Source of the DNA: Gracilaria domingensis
Taxonomy: Eukaryota; Rhodophyta; Florideophyceae; Gracilariales; Gracilariaceae
Length of the DNA stretch: 64,000 bases
Reading direction: 5' to 3'
NCBI GenBank assembly: GCA_022539475.1
Contig: VCMS01000083.1
Location: 116,758 to 180,757 of the forward strand
Below, one piece after another: positions 34,994 to 42,906 of this stretch (positions are counted from its first letter, which is position 1; each line of letters starts with the position of its first letter). The notes below the pieces were generated by a model. That model was not told the origin of the DNA. It was given only the letters and a program-made list of their open reading frames with translations, and ran no database searches. Position numbers and translations under genes: made by a program.

Positions 34994-35539
34994 TCATCCC
35001 TCATGTGAATTAAATTCATGGCCTTTGGCCAGAGCAGCTTGTCCTTTCTCAAACTGCCAGAAAACTGATGTGTCGGCTGGAAGGCCTTCGACGGCAGCCG
35101 ACATCCTTGCTAGAACCCGAAGCTCAAACTGCATGTGCGGTATGTCGGATGCTTTCGGGCTTCACCTTTTGATATCCCACCGTTTTGAAACCCTCCATGT
35201 CCAGCAAGACATTTTGTCTCGAATATTTTTGAGTGGAAAGCCAGATATTCTTGAGCAATCCTCAAACAAAGTATCTGCTTCCTTGGCCTCTTTGGCCATG
35301 CCGTCTACAGGAATTACGAACCCAAGATACGTTCACATGTTTAGGATATGCTTTTCGATGAGTTCACGATGCGCAGACGCGAATGTTGGCAAGCACTTCG
35401 TATCGAAGCGCCTGACGTGGATTTCGTGGACACGGAATGAATTGCAAGCAGCTCCAATCCGCCCGATCACGTCTGCTGCGACATCCTTCGCTAGCTGTTC
35501 AGACACGGATTCCAGGTGGCCACCCGTACAGATTGGACG
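34994..35539 (-). pseudogene. unknown gene exon with two in-frame TGA stops
   Basis: One minus-strand frame runs 181 codons from a 3' splice-like AG at 35540 to TGA at 34994-34996. It is interrupted only by TGA at 35333-35335 and 35162-35164. The sequence is protein-like throughout (SEQLAKDVAADVIGRIGAAC, VRRFDTKCLPTFASAH, MQFELRVLARMSAAVEGLP). I do not recognise the family. Upstream exons may lie at 35,600-35,880 (PEDEEEALRSG) but could not be joined. The plus-strand open frame over the same bases is the antisense shadow. Both stops could come from CGA codons. Confidence 0.45.
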
Positions 35540-35540
35540 C

Positions 35541-36412
35541 TAATATTGATATCGCAATTTTAAACAATTCTTTTCTCGTTTAGCAAATTGTACTACATTT
35601 CAAGTGCCACTCCGCAAAGCTTCTTCCTCGTCTTCCGGCCCTATTAGTAGAAAGGGGCGCACGATGAGGAACCACATGAGTGCCAAACGAGTGCCCGAAA
35701 GCTCGTTCCTTAAAATTTTAGTGATTTCACTTCAGCACTCGCATGACAAGATGGGCAGTGCTAGCGAAATTTCGTATTCCATGCTCTGCGCAGTCGTTGC
35801 TCTTCGAAATAGTGGCTCATTTCTGACTCGGTTGCAACGATTGTTCCATTCTCTCAGTCGTACTGTAGGTTAGGTTCCACAGTTTGCTCAACTTCTTGAA
35901 CTTAGTTCTTGCGAGAGCACTGGGCTATCTACGCACTCTATTAAAGCAGTTCTGAGGAGAGCCATATACGCAATCCAGTTCTCCAACGCCTCACATAGCA
36001 CTCGCATGAAGACATGCTCCTACAACATGTGATCCTCATGTTGAAAGTTGTGCCCTTCAACCGCTGCGGTCGTGGAACCCCTTCCTGGTACCGCTGAGTT
36101 CGATATGCGTCGTAAGATTGTCTTGGAGGTATCAAGACTTCATTAATATTTTAGTCTCAGCACTCCCTAGGAATTAGGATAATCATCCACCGTCTATCTC
36201 AGCGGGCCGCAATGAATAAAATTTATTTCAATCTAGCTTTTGGTGTCCAGAGCTGTTTTCGGAGTAGTAGGAACACAGTTGCTCAACCATTCTGTGAGTG
36301 TTGAGCTTGTCGAGATGTTTTCCATATTTTCGTCTACTTTTTTGTCGTCCTTCGGCATTTGGCTTCGCTTCATGACTCTGAACCTCTGAAGAAACGGGGT
36401 CAGAAATACGTC
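35541..36412. other. no firm gene; possible exons of the unknown pseudogene
   Basis: Short minus-strand frames with protein-like stretches near 35,600-35,880 and 35,941-36,135 could be exons of the pseudogene to the left. The right part is the 3' flank of the proline-rich protein gene. Confidence 0.35.
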
Positions 36413-36880
36413 TCAATATGGGTAGCGTTTGCCACGGCGACGTCTCCGTTTCATCTCCGAAAGATCATCCCCTTCATCGTCTATCGTTTCGGGTAGCGGG
36501 ACAGGTGTGTTGCGCACTGGAGGCGCTCTCGTCGGCGGCACTCTCGTCGGCGGCACTGTCGTGGGAGGCACTGTCGTGGGCGGCGCTCTCGTGGGAGGCG
36601 CTCTTGTGGGAGGCGCTCTTGTGGGAGGCGCTCTTGTGGGAGGCGCTCTCGTAGGAGGCGCTTTTGTGGCGCGCGTTCTGTCGAAGATCGGTGACGGTGG
36701 CGTTCTGCGAGGGGGAACGGATGAGAAAGTGAGTGCTTCAAAGGATGCAGTGGTCGGGCGGGGAGGCGGTGGCGGCAGTGGTTGGAGCTTTTCTGCGCCA
36801 ACGCCAACAGGACGCGGGGCTTGGGCAAGTGTTAGCGATGCCGTGCAGAGCAGGAGCAGTGCGGAGATAAGGCGGACCAT
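36413..36880 (-). CDS. secreted proline/threonine-repeat protein
   Basis: 155 codons. A signal peptide covers residues 1-19 (cleavage near LAQ). A polyproline patch lies at 35-42. Nine to ten APPTR-type pentapeptides run from 74 to 122, encoded by 15-bp tandem repeats. An acidic DDEGDD patch precedes a strongly basic tail ending RRRRRGKRYPY. Such a protein would be extracellular or wall-associated, extended and possibly O-glycosylated on Thr/Pro. The cationic tail could bind sulfated or acidic polysaccharides. That is inference. TATAAATG lies about 140 bp upstream of the ATG. Long frames exist on other strands over the repeat, but only this one has a signal peptide and promoter. Confidence 0.7.
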   Translation of the reverse strand: MVRLISALLLLCTASLTLAQAPRPVGVGAEKLQPLPPPPPRPTTASFEALTFSSVPPRRTPPSPIFDRTRATKAPPTRAPPTRAPPTRAPPTRAPPTRAPPTTVPPTTVPPTRVPPTRAPPVRNTPVPLPETIDDEGDDLSEMKRRRRRGKRYPY

Positions 36881-37020
36881 GTTGGAGTGTTGAGTTCTTT
36901 GGCCCTACGGGATGACGGGATTTGATTCGAATGAAGACGAGATTGGGGTGCAGTTCTCAAGTTCAATTTCTTGACCGTCTTGTTCCCTTGAGTTTGCTCT
37001 CAGCTGAGGCCGAGAGCTCT

Positions 37021-37028
37021 CATTTATA
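37021..37028 (-). promoter_or_regulatory. TATA box of the proline-rich protein gene
   Basis: TATAAATG on the minus strand. The transcript start is expected near 36,995, giving a leader of about 115 nt to the ATG at 36880. Confidence 0.6.
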
Positions 37029-38122
37029 GTGCTTGACTCGTTATCATTCAATGCAAAACCACAAAGGACACTTCTAGAAGCAAATGCAAATCATATAGAC
37101 TTTCTTTACTAAGCTCATTGAGTTCGCCGACACAGGTTGTGGGCCAACACATGCAATCGACTTTGATACGAAAACCTGTTCTCGTCCAGGATAGAGATCA
37201 TGAACGAACGATTCTCTATACAACCTGACGTGGGTTTGCTGTTAAACGGCACCGACGTGAGCAGACATCGAGGTTGTGTAACATGATCGTCCTTCGTCAC
37301 AAAGGCAACGCAGGCATTCCACATAGGTTCTGTCACCATGATTGATCGTGCAATGCTTAAGATTAGCTTGCCTGCGAGAGTGAAGTTTAGCTCATGTGGA
37401 ATTAGAGATTTCTATAGACTTCTCTACACTTTACAGTTGGTTGGCTGATTAATTTGAAAGCAAGAATCGGTATTAATCGCACACGAATGGCAGAGGTGAG
37501 GAATTGGGGCCGGCGGACAATCACCGTGAGACGATTGGGAAGCGCGCTGGCACGCGGGTGAGACAAAGATGTGACGGCAAGTCGATGCTGATGCAGAACA
37601 CGTAGATAGCGCTCAGTTTGATGGCACCACGCGATGGGGCACCTGTTGTGTATCTGCCAGTTAACATGAAGCGATTTCTCTAGACTTGTAGAAATCTCTA
37701 GGCGAAACAGAGTGACATGAGGGGCGACAACTGCGTACTCGTGATCCGTGCCGTTGGATACATGGCGTCGTGTGCGTGAACCCCCGCGCAGCGATACAGC
37801 GGATACGTTGTGGCTCCACGTCCAGCCGGTGCTCACCTCCTTCCATCTCCACCTCTTCGGAATAGCTGTCCACCTACGTCAGCTAACATTACAGGCTCCC
37901 CTTACTTGCACATTTCTACGGTCCGAAAAAGACCAAAATATCTGTAGCATGCTTGCCATTACACTGTACGTTTGGTGGTAAGGAGGTGGACCTCACCGTC
38001 CAATGGCGCATACGCGTTGTCCACGTTGTCGCAGTGTGCAGCTTTCACAGAACGCACCGTGCTACACTTGTTAGATCGGGCTAGTTGGTCTTCAAAGTGT
38101 CAAGGTCTCACCGTACCAAGCA
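37029..38122. other. spacer, nothing firmly recognised
   Basis: Overlapping short frames on both strands near 37,400-37,870 without motifs. A weak inverted similarity around TAGAGATTTCTA at about 37,403 and 37,700 was seen but not accepted as a transposon. Confidence 0.4.
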
Positions 38123-38202
38123 ACGGTACAAGGGTATATTGATTTCCGTTCTGTACCCTTTCCGGACGGTAGAGAACGGAAATCAATATACCCTTGTACC
38201 GT
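38123..38202. repeat. perfect 30-bp-arm hairpin
   Basis: Arms 38123-38152 and 38173-38202 are exact reverse complements, with a 20-nt loop. The left arm starts ACGGTACAAGG and ends CCGTTCT. The loop begins with CTGTACCCTT-like sequence that recurs at about 38,218. It could be a fold-back element or a small-RNA precursor. Confidence 0.9.
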
Positions 38203-39077
38203 AGGGGAATACAGATTCTGTACCCTTGATTTTAGGGGTGTTTGGGGAGGTAGGATTTTGTTTCATATTAGGGGAATAAGTTGGGTACAGATTGCTGGGA
38301 ATGGTCACCCATAACCATATGGATATCCATAGCAACCTACAGCGTACGTATCTCAGTTTATTTCTAACAAAAGGACAACAAACGATTTATTTAAGGATGA
38401 GGCGCAATGAACCTAAATTGCAAAAGAAGTTAAAATATTTTCAATTCAGCTCGGTTATTCTCGAATTTGGCAAATTATTTAAAACGTTTCGGTTGTCCCG
38501 AAGTTTTGAAACCCAAACTTTTGAACAAAATGGAATCATAAAAGAAAAGTTTTCTGGAAAGAAGCGTTGCGATTTCTCTTGTGAAAAGTGTCTTCTTCAA
38601 AGCTAATTCGACAAGGATCTCGCTCCTTAAATCGCAACCAGCGAATAAGAGCCAGTTCGGGTCCATAAACCTCCAACCGTGGATGTTGCGCATGGTCAGG
38701 ATTATTGTCAACACAGATTGGCATTCAGCCCAGACGAAGCGACTGGGAAAAGTCACGGGAATCAGAGACCAAACCTCATCAAGGTGATGCTTTCTTTGCT
38801 GCTGATCTTGTCTGTTGGATGTATCGCCGTTTTGTTTATGGCTGACTCATATTTGCCAAGCTAAGGGCCAACATATCTGAAAAAGAAAATTGGTGATTTA
38901 AAGGAAACTGTAGGGCTTTAAGTCCAGGGCGGTCAAGTTTCGACTTTATTGCTCATGACGATGTTTTAGTACATATCTACAACAAGTGGTACAAAAGAAC
39001 TAGAATCGGTACCGAAGATCAAGAATAAGAGCCGCAAGAAGCAATGTCCGAATCTGCGGCGAAACTGTAGCAAACGG
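38203..39077. other. spacer, no supported gene
   Basis: Short frames on both strands around 38,290-38,860 have no motif. The right end is the 3' flank of the small helical protein gene. Confidence 0.4.
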
Positions 39078-39440
39078 TTACTCCTCAAAGGCAGTGAACA
39101 AAAGACCGCCCACGCCCTTGACGATGGACTTGGTGGCCTTCTTCTTGGCGGCGTTCTCGACCTTTGCCTTCACCTTCGGATCATTGAGCTTTTGTGAAAG
39201 CTTGTCTTGCCAGTTGCTCTTCGCATGTGTCGCGTGCTCCGCCTGCGAAGATGAAGACGACGGATACCCCGGAGGCGGCTTGGGGTGCGGCACGTGGGAG
39301 GCGGCCGGGTACGGCGCGTGGTGCGACGGGGCGGCTCCAGAAGCGGGCGGTGCGGAGGATTGGGTGTTGAGCTTGGCCTTTTGCTTCTCGACCTGCTTGA
39401 GGAGCAGGCTTTTGGCGGCGTTCTTGTCGAAAAAACTCAT
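39078..39440 (-). CDS. small helical/low-complexity protein, unknown
   Basis: 120 codons starting MSFFDKNAAKSLL. A short lysine-rich helix comes first (residues 8-24). A Pro/Ser/His-rich linker with PYPAAS, PPPGYP and SSSSS follows (about 28-68). A lysine-rich amphipathic C-terminal segment has KLSQKLNDPKVKAKVENAA and then a short hydrophobic GVGGLLF before FEE. There is no signal peptide. It could be a small membrane-associated or adaptor protein. TATAAGAA lies about 75 bp upstream of the ATG, which supports a real gene. Confidence 0.6.
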   Translation of the reverse strand: MSFFDKNAAKSLLLKQVEKQKAKLNTQSSAPPASGAAPSHHAPYPAASHVPHPKPPPGYPSSSSSQAEHATHAKSNWQDKLSQKLNDPKVKAKVENAAKKKATKSIVKGVGGLLFTAFEE

Positions 39441-39513
39441 TTCTGCGAGGCGGTGGTCTGAAGGCGGTGCGGGTGCTTGAGAAGGAGCGGGCGAGGGGCT
39501 CAGCTATCGTCGG

Positions 39514-39521
39514 TTCTTATA
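39514..39521 (-). promoter_or_regulatory. TATA box of the small helical protein gene
   Basis: TATAAGAA on the minus strand, 74 bp upstream of the ATG at 39440. The transcript start is expected near 39,488. Confidence 0.6.
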
Positions 39522-40261
39522 CCCCGACAGCGTTCGCGTTTCTCCGAGGCATTTCTCCACGAGGGCGCTCGGTGCACCCCAGCGGCTGGAGAGCGGCGCG
39601 AAAATGTCGAAAATGCATTCCGCCACCGTCCGCCACGTGGTGCAAAACTCTAGTACAGCAATGTTGCGGTAATGAAGCTGATGCTGGAATGAAGCCTCTA
39701 AGCTTACAGAAGGTAAAACCTGGGCTCCCATAGCCAGACGTGGCACGCGAGTTACGCTCCCTCGTCTTGCCGAGCATCCGACCGTCGTACAAAAACGGAT
39801 ACTGTCCCCTCTCAAGCATCGCTTCCGGGCGCCATCCTTCCGAGCTACACCTCGCTTCTGACCAAAACGAAAGTTTATGAGAATTTCGTACTAAGGGACA
39901 ATCCTCGCCTTTTCCATAAGTGATACACAATCCTTCGTACCCCCTAAGCCTGAAACTCATTAACCCCAATGGGATTTCCTACCACGTTGGGCTTTGGAAA
40001 CTCTTTGGAAGACACTCTTGTAAATGAACAAAAGCACTCTGTTCCTCCCAGATACGTATTGCAAGGGTCTCAAGTCGAGAGGACGCAAGAACCTGTTATC
40101 CTTACCTTTGCAAGTCTGAAAGATTTGCACTACATAACCTTGTTGTCAGCAATGCCACAACGAGTTTGTTCATCTAGTCGAGAAACTCATTTCGACAGCT
40201 TTACCCCTGTAAACATTTTGAGGATTCGAGTCTTGAGAAATGCTTCCTACATGTTTGAAAC
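39522..40261. other. left flank of the gypsy array
   Basis: No gene recognised. The array starts at the TG of 40262. The five bases before it are GAAAC, the expected target duplication. The partner would lie beyond the window. Confidence 0.5.
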
Positions 40262-40558
40262 TGAAAACGCCATTTTGGTGATGGCGTCGGCGGTTACAAC
40301 CAAAGGGGGCAAAAACGATAAAAATAAAGTTTGCTCTCGTAGAGTACTAGTCCAATCGGACGAAGAAGCACTAGCCAAATATAAGCTTAGGTAGATAGAA
40401 TGCGGCAGAAGCCAAACAACAAAGCACGAACACAAGAACAGAAGAGAGATACCAAACGATAGACAAAAAGATAAAGAAGAACAAACAAGGATAATATATG
40501 TAATGCGATATGAATAGAAATGTGTCGCAACTGGACAATGAAAGAAGAGACCTGTGCT

Positions 40559-41036
40559 CTAAAAGATAGTATTGTTCTTCTTTCTAAGTGTCGCACGATG
40601 ACGGCGGCTCCTGTAGTGGACGCGCAGATCGTGGGCTTCAGAGAACCGGATGTCGCAAGCCCTGCAGTGAATGTCCAGCTCGGTGTAGTTTGCACGGCGC
40701 AAAGCTCTGCGATGGCGACGGCCGGCTTGATGGACTTCAAGCTGACGCTGGCTCTGGACCTTGATGTCACAGACACGACAGCGTTTGAAGATTCGCTTAC
40801 GCGGCGGAGGGTTACGACGGCGCTTCTCCTTTCTGATGGGCTACACGAAAGATGTGGCGCTCGCGTGGCCCGTCAAGAGGCTGAACAGCCGACTTCTTTA
40901 TCTGAGGAACGGGATCGGGGACTTCTTCTATACGCTCGTCCGGATCGACCACGGACGAATACTCGCTGGATGAAACGATAGACCTTGGCACTTGATGTGA
41001 AACAAACGAAACGTTAGTAGTCACACAAAATGCCAA
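40559..41036 (-). pseudogene. LTR zinc-finger ORF, copy 1 (frameshifted)
   Basis: Nearly identical to the intact copy at 49360-49836, but with one extra T in the CTCCTTTCTGATGG run near 40,830. The shift separates the N-terminal 74 residues from the two zinc fingers. Since the LTRs are otherwise almost the same, this is either one mutation or one residual sequencing error. Confidence 0.75.
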
Positions 41037-41059
41037 AAGAGTAGCTGTAGACGACTTAC
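40991..41059 (-). other. putative intron in LTR leader, copy 1
   Basis: GTAAGT donor at 41059, TACTAAC branch site, pyrimidine-rich stretch and AAG acceptor at 40991, giving 69 nt. Identical in layout to 49859-49791. Confidence 0.6.
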
Positions 41060-41687
41060 TCTTGAACGATTGCCTCAGGGCCGTAGGTTAAGGACAACCT
41101 TACGCTGTATCACACAGTGCGTCTAGCAACAACAGGTGCAAAGCAACACTATGTGAGGAACAGAATCGCAACGCGAAAGAACCAGCAAAACCAGGGGCCA
41201 AGGCCGAAACGGGAAGCAATAGAACGGATGCAGGCAGCAGAAGGCCGCCAAACAGCAAGAAACGGGGAACAAACGAAGATGGCAACAACAACGGTAGTTC
41301 GGGCAAGACAGAATGGCAGATGGAACAACAACAGCGAAAGAAACCAACGAAGGGAACAAAAGAGACAAGAAAGGCCAAACAACGCGGATAATGAAAGGCA
41401 GAGTCACGCCCGCACAAGGCTAACCCAATGGAAGGGTGGCGCAGACGCTTTGCCTACTCACACAGGACGAGCCCAGACAGAGGGTCAGTGTGAGTGGCAG
41501 TGAGCGAGGGAGGGCGGTGAGACCAGGCCGCCAAGGGGAGAAGTAGAGAGAGAAGTAGTGGATGAGGAAAGGTTGAGGACGACAAAGGGAAAAGGAGAGA
41601 GGTTGGAAGGTTGTGGTGAGGTGGAGGGGAAGGTCGTCGAAGGGAAGTGGTCTGGCCGGAGTTGAGTCGGAGGCGACTGCTCCGGCC

Positions 41688-41695
41688 CTTTTATA
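41688..41695 (-). promoter_or_regulatory. TATA box of LTR copy 1 (element promoter)
   Basis: CACTATAAAAGGGCCGG on the minus strand, a strong TATA box. It places the transcript start near 41,660, the U3/R border, upstream of the intron and zinc-finger ORF. The same box is at 50484-50491. Confidence 0.75.
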
Positions 41696-41940
41696 GTGCT
41701 TTCTATACTAAACAATGGGCTACAAGTCGTCGTTTTCAATCCCGCCAATAATTTCGCGTTGCATGTACGATTATGGCTCTTTGCCCAATAACTGTCTAGT
41801 TATGGACGGTCGGGTACGTTACATGCCCATGGGTTGGTGATTTCGTAATCGGGTTTTGAGCGTGGCAGAATTTAGTGAGCCACTCAACCTAGATTTGGGT
41901 CCCGAACCACTATGCGGAACCTAGGGTTCTTGAGATTGTG

Positions 41941-42145
41941 CCACGCGCATTACACTGGCACCTCCTCGTGGCGGTGCACATTTTGCCACGGGCATTACAC
42001 TGGCACCTCCTCGCGGCGGTGCACATTTTGCCACGGGCATTATAGTGGCACCTCCTCGCGGCGGTGCACATTTTGCCACGGGCATTATAGTGGCACCTCC
42101 TCGCGGCGGTGCACATTTTGCCACGGGCATTACACTGACACCTAA
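41941..42145. repeat. 4.5 tandem copies of a 45-bp repeat in the LTR
   Basis: Units at 41941, 41986, 42031, 42076 and a partial at 42121. Each starts CCACGNGCATTA and ends GCACATTTTG, with an internal GCACC / GGTGC stem. They lie between the minus-strand element promoter and the plus-strand promoter of the antisense ORF, where a shared enhancer could act on both. Noisy copies are near 50,760-50,985 and 60,010-60,215. Confidence 0.9.
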
Positions 42146-42276
42146 TTCGGTTCTTTTTTAAACTACTATAATAAATCTAGGGTTCGCGAGACCATACCAC
42201 GTGTATTATCATGGCGCCCTGCACGGCAGAGAGTCATGTGGCCACGTGGCTTACCTGTGCCCGCCTCTTGTGGCTC

Positions 42277-42284
42277 TATTTAAT
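42277..42284 (+). promoter_or_regulatory. TATA-like box of the antisense LTR ORF
   Basis: CTATTTAATC on the plus strand, 59 bp upstream of the ATG at 42343. Recognisable in the other two copies (near 51,125 and 60,350). Confidence 0.5.
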
Positions 42285-42342
42285 CTCTCCTCGGCTAGGC
42301 TTACTCGCGCCGCCCCGCTCCCTACGCCGCTCTTCCTCAACA

Positions 42343-42768
42343 ATGTCTGTTCAGACCGGCGCTTTCGATGGGGAGGCCAGCACCGGTCCCCACTCCGTCA
42401 TCGACGTCGAGCCCGAAGGGGACGCGGTGCTGGAGAACGGCGTCGCCGAGGACGAGGTGCCCGCGTCGGGTGCCGTCATTGCTGGCACCGTCGCGGGCAC
42501 GGGTGGTGGTGGACCGGCTGGAGGCGGGGGACACTTGTCCCCTCGTGATGCGATGAAGGCAGTGAACACGTGGCTTCTTCGCTCGTGTAACGGCGAACGC
42601 TACGCGGAGGACATTGTGCGCGACATCTTGACTTTGGCCCCGCCAACGTACGTGCGGGGCCTGAGAGACGGGATGCGCTTCGCCATGCATTGCTTCAAGC
42701 TTGCAAAGGCAAGGGAAGCTGCAACTGCCGCTCTAGTTCGCGACATGGACGCCTACCTATCCAAGTAA
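42343..42768 (+). CDS. antisense ORF in the gypsy C LTR, unknown protein
   Basis: 141 codons from ATG 42343 (context CAACAATGTC) to TAA 42766-42768. The same frame is open upstream to 42211, but the TATA box at 42277 favours the shorter start. The N-terminal 65 residues are acidic and glycine-rich (GGGGPAGGGG). The C-terminal 75 are predicted helical with regular hydrophobics (DAMKAVNTWLLRSC, AEDIVRDIL, GLRDGMRFAMHCFKLAKA). No domain recognised. It faces the element's pol, whose stop is 138 bp away. The copies at 51199 and 60425 keep the start context and helical tail despite noisy sequence. Plant Tat-lineage gypsy elements also carry antisense ORFs between pol and the 3' LTR. Confidence 0.6.
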   Translation: MSVQTGAFDGEASTGPHSVIDVEPEGDAVLENGVAEDEVPASGAVIAGTVAGTGGGGPAGGGGHLSPRDAMKAVNTWLLRSCNGERYAEDIVRDILTLAPPTYVRGLRDGMRFAMHCFKLAKAREAATAALVRDMDAYLSK

Positions 42769-42906
42769 ACTCTTTCTTTCTTTTGTTTTTCTTTTCTTTT
42801 CTTTCTTCTTTGTCTACTGTTCTGTATTTCTTGCCCGCTGGCGGGTTTCCTGACTCACACACCACCAAACCCAAACGACGCTACGCCGGGCGTCGAAAGT
42901 ACTGAT
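42769..42906 (-). other. purine-rich tract between pol and LTR (polypurine tract region)
   Basis: On the minus strand this is mostly A and G (repeated AAAGAAAAG) between the pol stop at 42907 and the LTR. It is the expected place for the plus-strand primer. The exact LTR edge cannot be fixed because both sides recur in tandem. Confidence 0.5.

Larger units (their letters stand above)
40262..42770 (-). repeat. LTR copy 1 (right edge approximate)
   Basis: The left edge is fixed by the host junction and by PBS adjacency in the next unit. The right edge is estimated from the purine-rich tract (minus strand) at about 42,770-42,840, where a polypurine tract should flank a 3' LTR. About 2.5 kb. From right to left it holds the antisense ORF, 45-bp repeats, TATA box, intron and zinc-finger ORF. 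Confidence 0.65.

Noticed and set aside
5213-35539. alternative genetic code or stop readthrough to explain many in-frame stops
   Set aside because: All three stop codons occur within otherwise coding frames, frameshifts are also present, and host genes end normally, so decay is simpler.
35025-35543. plus-strand 172-codon frame as a gene
   Set aside because: The minus strand over the same bases has better protein-like composition and a splice-like start. The plus frame is its shadow.
36429-36893. plus-strand glycine/valine-rich frame over the proline-repeat gene
   Set aside because: It is the antisense of the 15-bp repeat. It lacks a signal peptide, and promoter evidence supports the minus strand.
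37402-37705. small transposon with TAGAGATTTCTA terminal inverted repeats
   Set aside because: Matching ends are only about 12 bp and partly self-complementary. No target duplication.
41941-42145. 45-bp direct repeats as a CRISPR array
   Set aside because: Units are contiguous with no unique spacers, and the DNA is eukaryotic retrotransposon LTR.
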